Part shown: in pieces, positions 27,941 to 37,645 of the stretch
Numbering within the stretch: position 1 is the stretch's first letter
Layout: the number at the start of each line of letters is the position of its first letter
NCBI GenBank assembly: GCA_031291095.1
Contig: JARLJR010000107.1
Location: 1-53,002 of the forward strand
Reading direction: 5' to 3'
DNA length: 53,002 nucleotides
Source: Legionella sp.
GTDB lineage: Bacteria; Pseudomonadota; Gammaproteobacteria; Legionellales; Legionellaceae
Notes under the pieces: generated by a model
What the model was told of the DNA's origin: nothing
Database searches by the model: none
What the model saw: only the letters and a program-made list of their open reading frames with translations
Made by a program: the position numbers and the translations under genes

Positions 27941-29198
27941 AAGATGATTGATAATTTGTTGTATTAAAGATGTATTGCGCTAGAACAAATAAATCTTCAC
28001 GCCCATCACGAGCTATTTGTTTTAAGCCGGTAGTGGGAGTATGCGTTAATTTATTAACTAAGCGCTCGCTAAATTCATTTAAAACCGTCTGTTGGCAATG
28101 TCCTGCAGACAGTTTTTTTAATGCACGTTGTAATTCTTTTTGAGCTAAATGTTGCATCTGCAAACGATAATCACAAATGACTTTTTTGGCTTTTAGAGAA
28201 CGTTGTTTACGTAAGTAATTACTTAACTCTTCTTCGATTAACTGTTCTGCATGCAAGGCTGCTTGGCGTCGTTCTTCCATTCCTTGTTCAATTTTATTTT
28301 GTAAATCGTCAACATTATACAAATGCACCTGCGCAAGCTCGGTAATATTGGCTTCAATATTACGAGGAACCGCCAAATCTAAAAAGAACATAGGGGTGGA
28401 TGCTTTTTGTTGTAAGGCATGAGCAACCAAATCTTTATTAATAAATGGAATAGGGCAAGCTGTTGCCGTGATGACTACATCGACTTCGGGCAAATGTTGC
28501 GCCAGGTTGCTGATGGGAACAGTTTTGCCTCCAAAAGTCTGAGCCAGTTTTTCGGCATTTTCCAGAGTACGATTGGCGACTAGAAAATGGTGTACCCCTT
28601 GTTGATGCAAATATTTAGCAACGAGGGCTGCAGTTTCTCCTGAGCCAATTAATAAAATGCGTAATGATTTGTACTCTGTAAAAAACTGGCCAATTTGCTG
28701 GACCGCGGCATAGGCTACGGAAACAGGATTGATGCCCACGCCACTTAACGTTCTAATTCGTTTTGACGCACTAAAAATATATTCAAAAATGGGACGTAAT
28801 TGGGTCTTTATCGAACCGAGCTGATTTGCATGCTGGTAGGCTTGTTTCATTTGCCCAAGAATTTGGGGCTCACCAATCATCATTGAATCTAAACCACTGG
28901 CAACTCGTAAGGCATGCTTTATACCCTGTTTGCCTTTATGAATGTACAAATAAGGGGTTAATACTTCTGGTGCCAGATGATGTTCTTGTGCTAGCCAGTC
29001 AGTGAGTACCTGAGTGTCTTGGGTATCGCAATAAATTTCAGTACGGTTACAGGTAGATAAAATCGTTGCTTCACTAACTTCGGGGAGGCTTATTAAGCTG
29101 TTAAGTAATGAATCTTGGGTAGCCGGAGATAGCGCAACTTTTTCACGCACGTTTATTGGAGCAGTTTTATGATTGAGTCCGCAAGCAACAAACACCAT
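27924..29198 (-). CDS. hemA: Glutamyl-tRNA reductase
   Basis: Reduces glutamyl-tRNA to glutamate-1-semialdehyde, the first committed step of tetrapyrrole synthesis. The N-terminus [20 protein letters not shown], catalytic Cys in [31 protein letters not shown] and the NADPH loop [16 protein letters not shown] are clear. I start at 29198, which matches family N-termini; the frame extends to 29279 with 27 unconserved residues. HemA has the usual C-terminal dimerisation helix region. First gene of hemA-prfA-prmC. Confidence 0.96.
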   Translation of the reverse strand: MVFVACGLNHKTAPINVREKVALSPATQDSLLNSLISLPEVSEATILSTCNRTEIYCDTQDTQVLTDWLAQEHHLAPEVLTPYLYIHKGKQGIKHALRVASGLDSMMIGEPQILGQMKQAYQHANQLGSIKTQLRPIFEYIFSASKRIRTLSGVGINPVSVAYAAVQQIGQFFTEYKSLRILLIGSGETAALVAKYLHQQGVHHFLVANRTLENAEKLAQTFGGKTVPISNLAQHLPEVDVVITATACPIPFINKDLVAHALQQKASTPMFFLDLAVPRNIEANITELAQVHLYNVDDLQNKIEQGMEERRQAALHAEQLIEEELSNYLRKQRSLKAKKVICDYRLQMQHLAQKELQRALKKLSAGHCQQTVLNEFSERLVNKLTHTPTTGLKQIARDGREDLFVLAQYIFNTTNYQSSYEEIS

Positions 29199-29442
29199 AG
29201 AAATATGAATTAGTCTATATTTAAAGTAATCGGGGGATTGTAAACGATTAGTCGCTAAATTTGTAGGGTTTAACAACAATTCTGCTGTAATGGTAGCAAT
29301 TAATTGCTTTTCATTCGGGCAATGGGTTGCGACAAAAGGAATTTAGGAAAAGTTTTGTAAAATTAAAGTACAAAATTGTTTGGCCGCTAACATACAGTAG
29401 AATGCTTTTGCACTAAATGTGCTAACTGATGGGGAGATGGTC

Positions 29443-29715
29443 ATGGATATAATCCTTCAAGGTGAACATAGCGGCGATGAGGCAGCGCAAAGTTTAGAGC
29501 GAGTTTTGCAACTCTTTAAAGAGCGCTATCATATTGCCGGCTTCCGTGAAATTCACCTAACGGTAACATTAATCGATGAGCAGGGTGATGATGTGGAGTT
29601 GGTGGATAGTGAGTCCAACCAGGCTTATCGTGTTTTTGAGGTGTTTCGACAAGGATATGAATTGGGAAGAAGAGGAACGCCCATGCTACAGTTAGTGGTT
29701 GATAATACAAAATAA
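29443..29715 (+). CDS. Small conserved-looking protein, 90 residues
   Basis: Unrecognised acidic protein. The ATG at 29443 has GGGGAG six bases upstream; ATGs at 29419 and 29437 in the same frame are less well placed. The sequence has a regular amphipathic pattern (QSLERVLQLFKERYHIAGFR, EIHLTVTLIDEQGDDVELVD) suggesting an alpha/beta fold, and no signal peptide. It lies between hemA (divergent) and rseP. Coding is supported by its good ribosome-binding site and continuous codon use. Function unknown. Confidence 0.75.
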   Translation: MDIILQGEHSGDEAAQSLERVLQLFKERYHIAGFREIHLTVTLIDEQGDDVELVDSESNQAYRVFEVFRQGYELGRRGTPMLQLVVDNTK

Positions 29716-29748
29716 AGACTTAGGCTTTGATGCAAAATCAGAAACGAA

Positions 29749-29789
29749 GCGTACGTCATCCCGAACGCTACGTTCGAAATGACGTACGC
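29749..29789. repeat. Family B long hairpin before rseP
   Basis: GCGTACGTCAT pairs with ATGACGTACGC; after a three-base internal mismatch the inner arms GAACG and CGTTC also pair over a CTA loop. This is the most stable family B copy. It sits 34 bases after the small gene's stop and 70 bases before rseP, so it may separate their transcription. Confidence 0.75.
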
Positions 29790-29858
29790 TTGTGGAGGCT
29801 TTGAATGTGAGGCAAGATACCTAGACATTCTGAAATTAATCTGGAGAAGGAGTTAATT

Positions 29859-30920
29859 ATGTTTTTGGCGATTATTGCCATAATCCTTACCTTACTTTTA
29901 GTCATAGGTATTCATGAAGCAGGGCACGCCTTAGTTGCTCGTTATTTTCAGGTTAAAATTAAAAAAATTTCAATTGGCTTTGGTAAGCCATTATTGCGTT
30001 GGCAAAGTGGTAGTGGATGTGAATGGGTTTGGGCCATGTTTCCTTTAGGTGGTTATGTGCAATTAGAAAACACGCGCATTAGCCCCGTGGAACCCTCCGA
30101 ATATTCTGGGTGTTTTGATAAAAAACCTATTTGGCAGCGAATTCTCATTTTATTGGCAGGAGCTGTGGCGAATCTTATTACGGCGTGGATTGCCCTGATC
30201 TTGGTTTATAGCATCGGCCTTACTTATACCTTGCCACAAGTTAAAAGCGTACAACCGAATAGCCTTGCTGCTCAGGCCGGAATTGCGGTCGGAGATCAAT
30301 TTGTCTCGATTGCCAATAAGGCAACGCCTACTTGGAATGACGTTGGAATGCAAATGGTTATTCTATGGGGACAAAAAGAAATTCCAATGGTTTTAAGTCA
30401 TGGGACCGAATTAAAAAAAGTAACCATTAATTTAAGCCAGGTCAGTTTCCGCGGGACTAAATTGAATTTGTTAAGTCAGTTAGGTATAGAACCTAATCGT
30501 TCTGCACCCCGCGATACCTTGCGCGCTCCTTCTTTGGGTGGAGCAATACACCAAGCGAATACGGTAATAGCAAGTATGTTGTATTTCTTCATAATGATTT
30601 TCAAACAGCTATTTACTGGACTAATTCCATTTTCAATGCTTCTTGGGCCCTTGAGTGTTTTTGCTGCTTCTGTTGCTTCATTGACGCAAGGAATCGTGGT
30701 CTTTATGTTTTTCATTGCTACGTTAAGCTTGGCGGTTGCCTTGGTTAATCTATTTCCTATTCCAGGTTTGGATGGTGGTTCCATTGTCTATGCGGTGTTG
30801 GAGAAGATTCGTGGCAAGTCAATCTCAGTTGCGATGGAACTGTTAGTGCATCGTTTGGTATTTATTGTGTTTTGCGTGGTGTTGGTGCATTTGCTGATGA
30901 ATGATTTGCAAAGAATCTAA
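29859..30920 (+). CDS. rseP: Site-2 protease RseP-like (M50 family), single PDZ
   Basis: Intramembrane zinc metalloprotease. The N-terminal membrane helix carries IHEAGHALVARYF (HEAGH 19-23) and a C-terminal helix carries LFPIPGLDGGSIVY with the third zinc ligand Asp. One PDZ-like domain lies between (QPNSLAAQAGIAVGDQFVSI). At 353 residues it is shorter than E. coli RseP (450, two PDZ domains), so it may be a related site-2 protease and not the RpoE-pathway enzyme itself. A strong AGAAGGAG site precedes the ATG. It is not next to bamA or dxr here, unlike enteric rseP. Confidence 0.82.
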   Translation: MFLAIIAIILTLLLVIGIHEAGHALVARYFQVKIKKISIGFGKPLLRWQSGSGCEWVWAMFPLGGYVQLENTRISPVEPSEYSGCFDKKPIWQRILILLAGAVANLITAWIALILVYSIGLTYTLPQVKSVQPNSLAAQAGIAVGDQFVSIANKATPTWNDVGMQMVILWGQKEIPMVLSHGTELKKVTINLSQVSFRGTKLNLLSQLGIEPNRSAPRDTLRAPSLGGAIHQANTVIASMLYFFIMIFKQLFTGLIPFSMLLGPLSVFAASVASLTQGIVVFMFFIATLSLAVALVNLFPIPGLDGGSIVYAVLEKIRGKSISVAMELLVHRLVFIVFCVVLVHLLMNDLQRI

Positions 30921-30922
30921 GT

Positions 30923-30946
30923 CTGGTTGCTTGCAGCAGGCTACGA
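30923..30946. repeat. Family A palindrome, copy 4 (degenerate)
   Basis: CTGGTTGC TT GCAGCAGGCTAC lies just after the rseP stop and overlaps the end of the convergent comF frame. The right-hand GGCTAC mirrors the leading GTAGCC of copies 3 and 5, so the full ancestral palindrome was probably about 28 bases. Confidence 0.6.
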
Positions 30947-31696
30947 ATTTACATTAACCACCGTCCGTGCACAACACCATAAATCCACCCGCTCCACCCC
31001 GGATTTTTTGAGCGTTAATGCTAGTTCATTGGCGGTGGACCCTGTAGTAAGTAAATCATCAATCAATGCAATATGTTGAAAGGGAAGCTTTTTACTAATA
31101 AAGGCATTACGTAAATTTTTCTGTCTTTGTTCCTTATCCAGGCTGGCCTGAGGTGCTGTATTAAGAATCTTTTGACAACTGGTTAAATCGTAAGGGAGAT
31201 TTAACTTTTTAGCTAAGCCACGTGTTAAAATTGCTGCATGATTGAACCCTCGTTGTTTTATTTTTTGCGCATGCATCGGAACAGGAATGAGGCATTGGGG
31301 CAGATTATTGGTAGGTAAGCTGTTCAACATTAAATGACTTAAAAAAGAATGAAGATAAAGCCCATTATGGTATTTAAATTGATGAAGCAAGCCACGTAAG
31401 GGTTCTTCAAATTTATAAGTAACATAAGCCTGTGCATACTGCGGTGGTTTTTTAATGCAGGCACCACATATTAATGATCCGGCATCCGCTAAAGGGGTTG
31501 CGCAATGCTGGCATGCCAGGCCTAATTGGGGCATGAACTCAATACAACGCTCACAGACAGCATGATTACTTTTATGAAATTGACTGCAAAGTGTGCATAT
31601 AGAGGGCAAACGCAAACTCTGTGTTACAATGAATAGTTTCTGGCGCACGCGTGTTGGATTCCATATTATTATTGAATAATTTTTCCTGGTTCTCAT
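30941..31696 (-). CDS. comF: ComF family phosphoribosyltransferase-like protein
   Basis: Associated with DNA uptake and competence; members combine an N-terminal zinc ribbon with a PRTase fold. The zinc ribbon cysteines are visible (CTLCSQFHKSNHAVCERC, then CQHC and CGAC) and the PRPP-binding loop is LIDDLLTTGSTANELA. CLIPVPMHAQKIKQRGFNHA is also typical. The start is uncertain: ATG 31696 is one base from the bioC ATG on the other strand, and the frame extends further to 31723 inside bioC. Conserved homology begins near SICTLCSQ, so a non-ATG start further in is possible. Confidence 0.9.
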   Translation of the reverse strand: MRTRKNYSIIIWNPTRVRQKLFIVTQSLRLPSICTLCSQFHKSNHAVCERCIEFMPQLGLACQHCATPLADAGSLICGACIKKPPQYAQAYVTYKFEEPLRGLLHQFKYHNGLYLHSFLSHLMLNSLPTNNLPQCLIPVPMHAQKIKQRGFNHAAILTRGLAKKLNLPYDLTSCQKILNTAPQASLDKEQRQKNLRNAFISKKLPFQHIALIDDLLTTGSTANELALTLKKSGVERVDLWCCARTVVNVNS

Positions 31697-31697
31697 A

Positions 31698-32555
31698 ATG
31701 ACCCGTACACATGAAATTAGCAAGGCATTTAACCAACATGCCGCAGAATATGAGCTTGTTGCGAAAGTACAGCACGAAATTGGGACTCGTTTATTAGAGC
31801 GACTCCACTATTTAAAAATTGCTCCCCAGCGCATTCTTGATTTGGGCTGTGGCACGGGCATTTTTTCACGCGAATTAGTGCAGATGTATCCTAAAGCGCA
31901 GATCGTGGGTTTGGATTTGGCACACTCAATGCTATTGCAAGCGCAGAAAAAACACAGCTGGCGACGTAAATGGCCATTAGTAAGCGCCGATATGAAGCAG
32001 CTTCCTTTTGCGACTGGAGCCTTTGATTTGGTTTTTGCGAATCAAGTAATTCATTGGGGGGAGTCTTTAGAGTTTGTTTTTCGCGAGTTGAATCGGGTCA
32101 TGAAGCCAAATGCTTGCCTTATGTTTACTACCTTAGGCCCTGATACCTTTAAGGAACTAAAACATGCTTGGTCTGGTGTGAATGACTTTGCGCATGTGAA
32201 TGAATTTCCTGACATGCATGATGTTGGGGATTGCCTTATGACGGAGCATTTCTTGGAACCTGTAATGGATATGGAGTTGCTGGCCGTTCATTACGAATCA
32301 CTGCCTAAACTCGTACATTCTTTAAAAGCCCAAGGCGTAAAAAATATTAGTTCAGGGCGTAATCAAGGTTTAACTGGTCGTGATTCGTGGAAAAAATTCG
32401 AGCAGAATTATACTTCCTTACAAACGGATACCGGGCATTATCCTTTGACTTATGAGGTCGTTTATGGGCATGCATGGAAAGGGGAGCAGCGAAAGACGGC
32501 ACAGGGAGTTGAAACCTTAATTCCTATTTCACAAATCATCAGATCTAAGCGCTGA
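31698..32555 (+). CDS. bioC: Malonyl-[ACP] O-methyltransferase BioC
   Basis: Methylates malonyl-ACP to start pimelate synthesis for biotin. The N-terminus EISKAFNQHAAEYELVAKVQ and the SAM motif RILDLGCGTGIFSREL are characteristic, followed by FANQVIHW and FTTLGPDTFKEL. The 286-residue length is typical. No other bio genes are adjacent. Its start is back-to-back with comF, so the two promoters must overlap opposite coding sequence. Confidence 0.92.
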   Translation: MTRTHEISKAFNQHAAEYELVAKVQHEIGTRLLERLHYLKIAPQRILDLGCGTGIFSRELVQMYPKAQIVGLDLAHSMLLQAQKKHSWRRKWPLVSADMKQLPFATGAFDLVFANQVIHWGESLEFVFRELNRVMKPNACLMFTTLGPDTFKELKHAWSGVNDFAHVNEFPDMHDVGDCLMTEHFLEPVMDMELLAVHYESLPKLVHSLKAQGVKNISSGRNQGLTGRDSWKKFEQNYTSLQTDTGHYPLTYEVVYGHAWKGEQRKTAQGVETLIPISQIIRSKR

Positions 32556-32631
32556 TTTGTGTTTGAGAGTTAATATTGCTTTAAGATTTTTTTGCTATTA
32601 TCTAACAAATTGATTTAAATTGGACCTGTTT

Positions 32632-33423
32632 ATGCTTCCTGCTTTGGCAAAACAATTTAGGGTTTGTTTAATAAATTACTTGAAACAACCCTCGAATATT
32701 GAACATCAAAAATCATTAACCGCTGCGTCCTTTGCCATTTATTCTGATGCAATAACTACGTGTGGTATGGAGCCTGATAAATATATGGATCATATCGACG
32801 CAATGATTGGTCCTGCAGTAAAAGATATTCGAATTCACCCGCATGCAGGAACGTTATTAGACTCATTTTCTAACGACTTAGCCTGGTCAGATTTACGCAG
32901 CGAAAATCAGGCATTTCATGCTTTAACGCTGGCGCATAATAATTACCTGCTAAACAATTTGCTTGACCCAAATCAAATAGCTCAAAAAAAATTAGAACGT
33001 ATCAAAGTGGTGATTGACCAATTAGCCACTGAAAATAATCCTTACGCAAAAGAATTAAGGGCCGCCTACGGGAAATTGCAGATGCTGGTTAACGAGTATG
33101 TTCAGCAGTCTCCACAACAACAATTTGCTAATCAGGCTATCTTTGAACAAAAATTAAATAGTATTTGTTTGCGACATAAAGCGGCTATTGAAAGTGATGT
33201 ACGCATTAAAACTGTGGTTTATGATTTTTTAGCAGCAGTTTCGAGTTTTATTCTCTTTGTTGGAAAAACGATTGCAAATACCTTCCATAACAAAAGTAGA
33301 TTCTTTCACGATGTTTCTGCTCAACCTACCAGTATCTTAGATAATTTTTCTATTACTGCTCCCAATGTTGAGATGCAACCGGACGATGAGGGGCCAGAAG
33401 AGGATAATATCCCTGTACTCTAG
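32632..33423 (+). CDS. Orphan protein, 263 residues, one hydrophobic segment
   Basis: Unrecognised and mainly helical. A probable membrane or amphipathic segment (VVYDFLAAVSSFILFVGKTI) lies near residues 196-215, followed by a short linker and an acidic tail DDEGPEEDNIPVL. The N-terminal 190 residues have no signal. I take the ATG at 32632, with a weak GGA site upstream; a TTG at 32620 is also in frame. The architecture (helical domain, late hydrophobic helix, acidic C-terminus) resembles some Legionella effectors, but evidence is weak. Confidence 0.78.
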   Translation: MLPALAKQFRVCLINYLKQPSNIEHQKSLTAASFAIYSDAITTCGMEPDKYMDHIDAMIGPAVKDIRIHPHAGTLLDSFSNDLAWSDLRSENQAFHALTLAHNNYLLNNLLDPNQIAQKKLERIKVVIDQLATENNPYAKELRAAYGKLQMLVNEYVQQSPQQQFANQAIFEQKLNSICLRHKAAIESDVRIKTVVYDFLAAVSSFILFVGKTIANTFHNKSRFFHDVSAQPTSILDNFSITAPNVEMQPDDEGPEEDNIPVL

Positions 33424-33455
33424 TCTTAAGTTTTATTGACAGACAATACTTTCGA

Positions 33456-33480
33456 ATTAGCGTGGCTTGGCCACGCTAAT
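33456..33480. terminator. Hairpin downstream of the 263-residue orphan
   Basis: ATTAGCGTGGC and GCCACGCTAAT form a perfect 11-base stem with a TTG loop, followed by TTCGCG. The poor U-tract leaves termination uncertain, but position and stability fit a 3'-end structure. Confidence 0.55.
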
Positions 33481-33585
33481 TTCGCGCTCTAAGAAGTCAA
33501 GTGAAACTACATTCCATGAAAAAAACCATGCAACTTAATGAATGCTATGATATTTTCAATGATATTTTTAGTGAAGGGAGTCACG

Positions 33586-34905
33586 ATGTCTACGCAAAAA
33601 CTACATGCGGGTGAACGCAAAATCATATTTTTAGCTTCTTTAGGAGGCGCTCTGGAATTCTATGATTTCATCATTTACGTTATTTTTGCACCGATAATTA
33701 GCCATGTTTTTTTTCCTGAAACGGACAAATTGGCTTCCTTAATGAAAATATATGCAATTTTTGCGATTGGCTATTTAATTCGTCCTTTAGGGGGAATCGC
33801 GTTTAGCCATTTTGGTGACAAATATGGACGCAAGAAAACATTTATTTTTTCTGTAGCCTTAATGGCCGTGCCTACAGTGATTATTGGGCTTTTACCTACC
33901 TATCAGCATGTGGGGGTGTGGGCTAGTATCTTGCTCGTGCTGATGCGTATTTTACAGGGCCTTTCCATTGGCGGTGAAATTCCAGGAGCAATTACTTTTA
34001 CCTGCGAGCATGTAAATCCACGCTCTCGAGGATTAGCCTGTGGAATAATCTTTTGTTTCCTCAATTTAGGTATTTTTTTAGGTGCAGCAATTAGTTTGCT
34101 GTTAACCAATTTGCTAGCAAAAGAACAATTATTATCTTTTGGTTGGCGTATTCCATTCATTATTGGTGGTTTGCTTGGGGTATTTAGTTTCTACATTCGT
34201 AAGCAAATGACCGAAAGCCCTTTGTTTATGGTATTTAAGGAGCAGCAGGAGCGAGATCGCGTTCCTTTTATGGAGGCTATTACGCTTTATTGGCGACAAA
34301 TATTACAAGGGGTAGGTATCACCTGTCTTGGCTCCGTCGTCATCAATTTATTATTTTTATACATGCCCACTTATCTTTCAACAATTCTTTCTTATCCCAA
34401 AGAAGAGGCAAACTTATTTAATACGATAAATTTATTTTTCTATTCGTGTTTGTTAGTCTTCTTTAGCTGGCTTGCGGATCGCGTTGGACGAAAAGCCGTA
34501 TTATTGACTGGGGCAATAGGTTTTATTTTATTTGGCTATATTTTATTTGCCATTTTATCGCTACAAACAACTAAGGCATTGGTTAGCGCTTTATCCATAT
34601 TAGCTATTTTAAGTAGCTCAATTATGGTTTATCCAAGCTTGTTGGTAGAGCTGTTTCCAACATCAATTCGTTATACGGGTATTGCGATTTCATATAACAT
34701 TGCTTTTGCTTTCTTTGGGGGATTAACCCCATTGATTGTAACTTATCTAGTAGATTCTTCCTCCAATGTACTGGCTCCAAGTTTTTACCTCACCTGCAGC
34801 GCTATATTGTGTACTGTAGCCGCACTTACCATTAAACAGCTCTATGCAGAAGGAGTAGACCGTAATGGTCGTTTATGGTTTACCACTCATTCGAATAATC
34901 ACTAG
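33586..34905 (+). CDS. MFS transporter, metabolite:H+ symporter (ProP-like)
   Basis: A 439-residue, 12-helix major facilitator protein. GGALEFYDFIIYVIFAPIIS in helix 1, RPLGGIAFSHFGDKYGRKKT in loop 2-3 and GGEIPGAITFTCEHVNPRSRG in helix 4-5 identify the MHS branch (ProP, KgtP, ShiA). The substrate, which may be an amino acid, osmolyte or dicarboxylate, cannot be read from sequence. I use ATG 33586 with GAAGGGAG upstream; the frame opens at 33538. Its end overlaps the convergent lipoprotein gene by 26 bases. Confidence 0.9.
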   Translation: MSTQKLHAGERKIIFLASLGGALEFYDFIIYVIFAPIISHVFFPETDKLASLMKIYAIFAIGYLIRPLGGIAFSHFGDKYGRKKTFIFSVALMAVPTVIIGLLPTYQHVGVWASILLVLMRILQGLSIGGEIPGAITFTCEHVNPRSRGLACGIIFCFLNLGIFLGAAISLLLTNLLAKEQLLSFGWRIPFIIGGLLGVFSFYIRKQMTESPLFMVFKEQQERDRVPFMEAITLYWRQILQGVGITCLGSVVINLLFLYMPTYLSTILSYPKEEANLFNTINLFFYSCLLVFFSWLADRVGRKAVLLTGAIGFILFGYILFAILSLQTTKALVSALSILAILSSSIMVYPSLLVELFPTSIRYTGIAISYNIAFAFFGGLTPLIVTYLVDSSSNVLAPSFYLTCSAILCTVAALTIKQLYAEGVDRNGRLWFTTHSNNH

Positions 34906-35185
34906 GTAATGATTCCAGCTCTTGTTCTATCGTTTGCATCGTTCCAGGATCATTTTTACGAATAGTTCCCTTCATCAAGGGATCTTTTGGATTAACATAA
35001 TTGATGTTTTTATAAGGGGATGAATACGCGGTTGTTGGGTTTTCGTCAGAAGAGCTTGGTATATCAGTTACCACATAAGTTTTTTTTCCGGAGTCGATTA
35101 CAAAACCATTTGAATCGGTGGTGGCGCAGTTCGTGAGCAACAGCATTACTCCTAAACAGCCAAGAGCGAGTTCCGTCTTTCTCAT
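34880..35185 (-). CDS. Small predicted lipoprotein, 101 residues
   Basis: The signal sequence MRKTELALGCLGVMLLLTNC ends in a lipobox-like LTNC with Cys20 as the predicted lipidated residue; Asn before Cys is slightly atypical. The mature part is polar and probably disordered (SSSDENPTTAYSSPYKNINY). It is likely an outer or inner membrane lipoprotein of unknown role. The C-terminal codons overlap the MFS gene on the other strand. An AGGAGT site precedes the ATG. Confidence 0.8.
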   Translation of the reverse strand: MRKTELALGCLGVMLLLTNCATTDSNGFVIDSGKKTYVVTDIPSSSDENPTTAYSSPYKNINYVNPKDPLMKGTIRKNDPGTMQTIEQELESLPSDYSNEW

Positions 35186-35315
35186 ACAGTACTCCTAAAA
35201 GACAAGCTCATACATAATTGTATTATTATAGTACAGATAGAGTGTTCTGATTGGTACCTGGCTCTCTTTATGCTATAACTTAAAAAATTCTGGATGAGCT
35301 ACACAAGGAGTAAAA

Positions 35316-36245
35316 ATGAGTGATCTCATGATTAAAGCTCAACTATCAGACTCAAAAGATTGCCCGGAGTTTTCCGCAAAGCCAGTCCATCAAATGATTA
35401 AAACACGACAGGCTTTATTAGGAGAAAAACTAATAATTAACCGTGCCTTACCCACTCGTGAACGTCGCATGATAGGAGCTTGGTGTTTTCTTGATCATTT
35501 CGGGCCTTTGCATTTGCAGCAAGGACATGAGTTCGATGTCGCACCGCATCCACATATTGGTTTACAAACATTTACTTGGATAATGGATGGAGAAATACTG
35601 CACCAAGACAGTTTGGGATCAAAACAGCTGATCAAAGCAAGACAAGTAAATCTCATGACGGCAGGGCGGGGAATTGCTCATTCAGAAGAGTCAATTCATT
35701 CGGGAGGGGTATTGCAGGGAGTGCAGTTATGGATTGCTTTGCCTGATTCGGTGAGGCATATGGAGCCCGATTTTAAGCATTACCCAGAAGTGCCGGTAAT
35801 TGAACATGAAGGATTAGTGATTGATCTAATGGTTGGCGAATTATTGGGGATTACAGCTCCGGTTTCAGTTTATTCGCCGCTTATTGGATTGGATATTAAT
35901 GCGACAAAGGCCGTGCATACCACGCTTCCACTGAAGCCCAGTTTTGAATATGGGATTTTGCCGCTAGATAGTGAGATTAATATAGAAGGAACCTTAATTG
36001 ATCCTAATAAGCTGCTCTACCTGGGTTGCGGGCGCTCTGAATTAGAGCTTAATATTCCTCAAAAAGCGCGTTTTTTATTAATTGGTGGGGAACCATTTAA
36101 CGAAGAAATACTCATTTGGTGGAATTTTGTTGCGCGTAGCAAACAAGAAATCATTGAGGCTACCAATAATTGGAATAATCATATTTATTTTGATGAAGTG
36201 CAGGGTTATGCCGGGAAGCGCACAGCTGCTCCGATAATGCCATAA
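35316..36245 (+). CDS. Pirin family protein
   Basis: A 309-residue bicupin. The metal-binding motifs are present in the N-terminal cupin: PHPHIGLQTFTWIMDGEILH (HPHxG) and MTAGRGIAHSEES. The C-terminal cupin has the conserved PLIGLDINAT and LLIGGEPFNEEILIWWNFV. Bacterial pirins include quercetin dioxygenases and metabolic regulators; the role here is unknown. Preceded by a good AAGGAG site. An inverted repeat, TGGCCCAAC/GTTGGGCCA (36250-36295), follows the stop. Confidence 0.93.
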   Translation: MSDLMIKAQLSDSKDCPEFSAKPVHQMIKTRQALLGEKLIINRALPTRERRMIGAWCFLDHFGPLHLQQGHEFDVAPHPHIGLQTFTWIMDGEILHQDSLGSKQLIKARQVNLMTAGRGIAHSEESIHSGGVLQGVQLWIALPDSVRHMEPDFKHYPEVPVIEHEGLVIDLMVGELLGITAPVSVYSPLIGLDINATKAVHTTLPLKPSFEYGILPLDSEINIEGTLIDPNKLLYLGCGRSELELNIPQKARFLLIGGEPFNEEILIWWNFVARSKQEIIEATNNWNNHIYFDEVQGYAGKRTAAPIMP

Positions 36246-36249
36246 CCAC

Positions 36250-36295
36250 TGGCCCAACCGTGAGTTCTGGAGGGGCTCGATGCCTTGTTGGGCCA
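36250..36295. repeat. Inverted repeat between pirin and ispA ends
   Basis: TGGCCCAAC (36250-36258) and GTTGGGCCA (36287-36295) are perfect 9-base inverted arms separated by 28 bases, between convergent genes. No U-tract follows. It may serve as a shared 3'-end structure. Confidence 0.5.
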
Positions 36296-36327
36296 AGGGT
36301 TTAACCTGCAATTTATAAATGTAATTT

Positions 36328-37257
36328 TTAACTTAATGCCTCAGTGCATAAACGTTTACTAGCCGCAGCCATTTTTTTTAAATTACTACGTTTTTGCAAC
36401 ATGCGAGTCAAAGCAATCAATTCCACCGCTTTATCACCAAATAATTGAAGCGCATCCAAGGCTATTTGATAATGATTATTTATTTCTGCTTCTAATTTCT
36501 CTTGAGTATATAAAGAGGCAAACGTGATTTTATCATTAGCCAGATCAGAAGAACGTCCTTTACCTAAAAGTTCTGTTGGTGCATAGCGATCCAAATAGTC
36601 ATCTTGCAACTGGAATACCAGCCCAATATGACGAGCATAGGATCTTAATGCCGCTTTGTTTTGCTCACTTGTAGAATTATCTGCAGCTAAGACCATTTCA
36701 ATACAGGCAGAAATAAGTCGGCCAGTTTTCAGATGATGTATTTCACAAAGAAGCTCTTCACTAATCGACGATTTACCTAATTCTGATAGATCCAGGCTTT
36801 GTCCACTAACCATTCCTGTCACACCACTGGCTCGAACTAATTCTTGAGTGATGGCAATCACTTGAGCTGGGGGGAGGAGTTGGGATAAATGAGAGAGCAG
36901 CACCTCGATTGCCAGCGCTTGCATTCCATCACCTACTAAAATTGCAGTAGCTTCATCGAAAGCTTTATGACAGCTGGGCTTACCGCGGCGAAAATCATCG
37001 TTATCCATAGCCGGTAAATCATCATGAATTAAAGAATAACAATGAGTTAATTCTACTGCAGCAGCAATGACATCCAGAACCTGGAGGTCTAAATTAATTA
37101 AACTACCCGTTAAATAGACAAGGATGGGTCTGATTCTTTTTCCACCAGGAAAAAGAGAATAGGTCATTGCAGCATAAATTTGTTCCGCAGGTATCGATAC
37201 TTTATTGGTAATCTGCGTAAGAAATTGTTCTTGGCGTTCGAGATAGGTTTTAATCAC
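36328..37257 (-). CDS. ispA: Farnesyl diphosphate synthase (polyprenyl synthetase)
   Basis: Condenses IPP with DMAPP and GPP to give farnesyl diphosphate. The first aspartate motif is [13 protein letters not shown] (DDxxxxD) and the second LQDDYLD (DDxxD). [12 protein letters not shown] is the substrate-binding region, and VSGQSLDL and HLKTG are conserved. At 309 residues it fits bacterial IspA. It overlaps xseB by 8 bases. The usual third member, dxs, is not present downstream, where the gene converges on the pirin gene. Confidence 0.95.
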   Translation of the reverse strand: MIKTYLERQEQFLTQITNKVSIPAEQIYAAMTYSLFPGGKRIRPILVYLTGSLINLDLQVLDVIAAAVELTHCYSLIHDDLPAMDNDDFRRGKPSCHKAFDEATAILVGDGMQALAIEVLLSHLSQLLPPAQVIAITQELVRASGVTGMVSGQSLDLSELGKSSISEELLCEIHHLKTGRLISACIEMVLAADNSTSEQNKAALRSYARHIGLVFQLQDDYLDRYAPTELLGKGRSSDLANDKITFASLYTQEKLEAEINNHYQIALDALQLFGDKAVELIALTRMLQKRSNLKKMAAASKRLCTEALS

Positions 37258-37480
37258 TTAATTCTTCATCCGAAAAGGGTTCTGCAGAGGATTGTGCAGT
37301 AGTTAGCATTTCAATTTTTTGCTCCGCTTGCTGCAGTACATCCTGACAGCGTCTGGCTAAGCTGATTCCCTTTTCAAATTGTTTTAGCGAGTCCTCAAGA
37401 GTTAATTCCCCTTTTTCCAGCTGTCTAACAATTTCCTCTAATTCACCTATAGACTGCTCAAAGTGGATGTCTTTGCTCAT
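37250..37480 (-). CDS. xseB: Exodeoxyribonuclease VII small subunit
   Basis: Small 76-residue subunit that forms a helical bundle with XseA in ExoVII. The sequence [20 protein letters not shown] followed by [16 protein letters not shown] is diagnostic. Translationally coupled to ispA, as in many proteobacteria. Divergent from radA. Confidence 0.96.
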   Translation of the reverse strand: MSKDIHFEQSIGELEEIVRQLEKGELTLEDSLKQFEKGISLARRCQDVLQQAEQKIEMLTTAQSSAEPFSDEELSD

Positions 37481-37560
37481 AGACTTTGCCCTGTTTGTGC
37501 AAAAAGTTGTAATTATACATTGAGTTGTTTTCCGGATTCAATCATTAAATTAAAACTCAA

Positions 37561-37586
37561 TGTTGGCACTGCGCGCTGCGCCAACA
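37561..37586. repeat. Short hairpin upstream of radA
   Basis: TGTTGGC and GCCAACA form a 7-base stem enclosing a GC-rich loop (ACTGCGCGCTGC) in the divergent xseB/radA region. The loop has GCGCGC. It could be an operator or a short 5' structure in one of the transcripts; there is no further support. Confidence 0.35.
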
Positions 37587-37645
37587 TGTAGGAATTTTTT
37601 TAGAGTTCGGCTATGATGCCTGCACATTAATCAAGGGCAGTAGCT

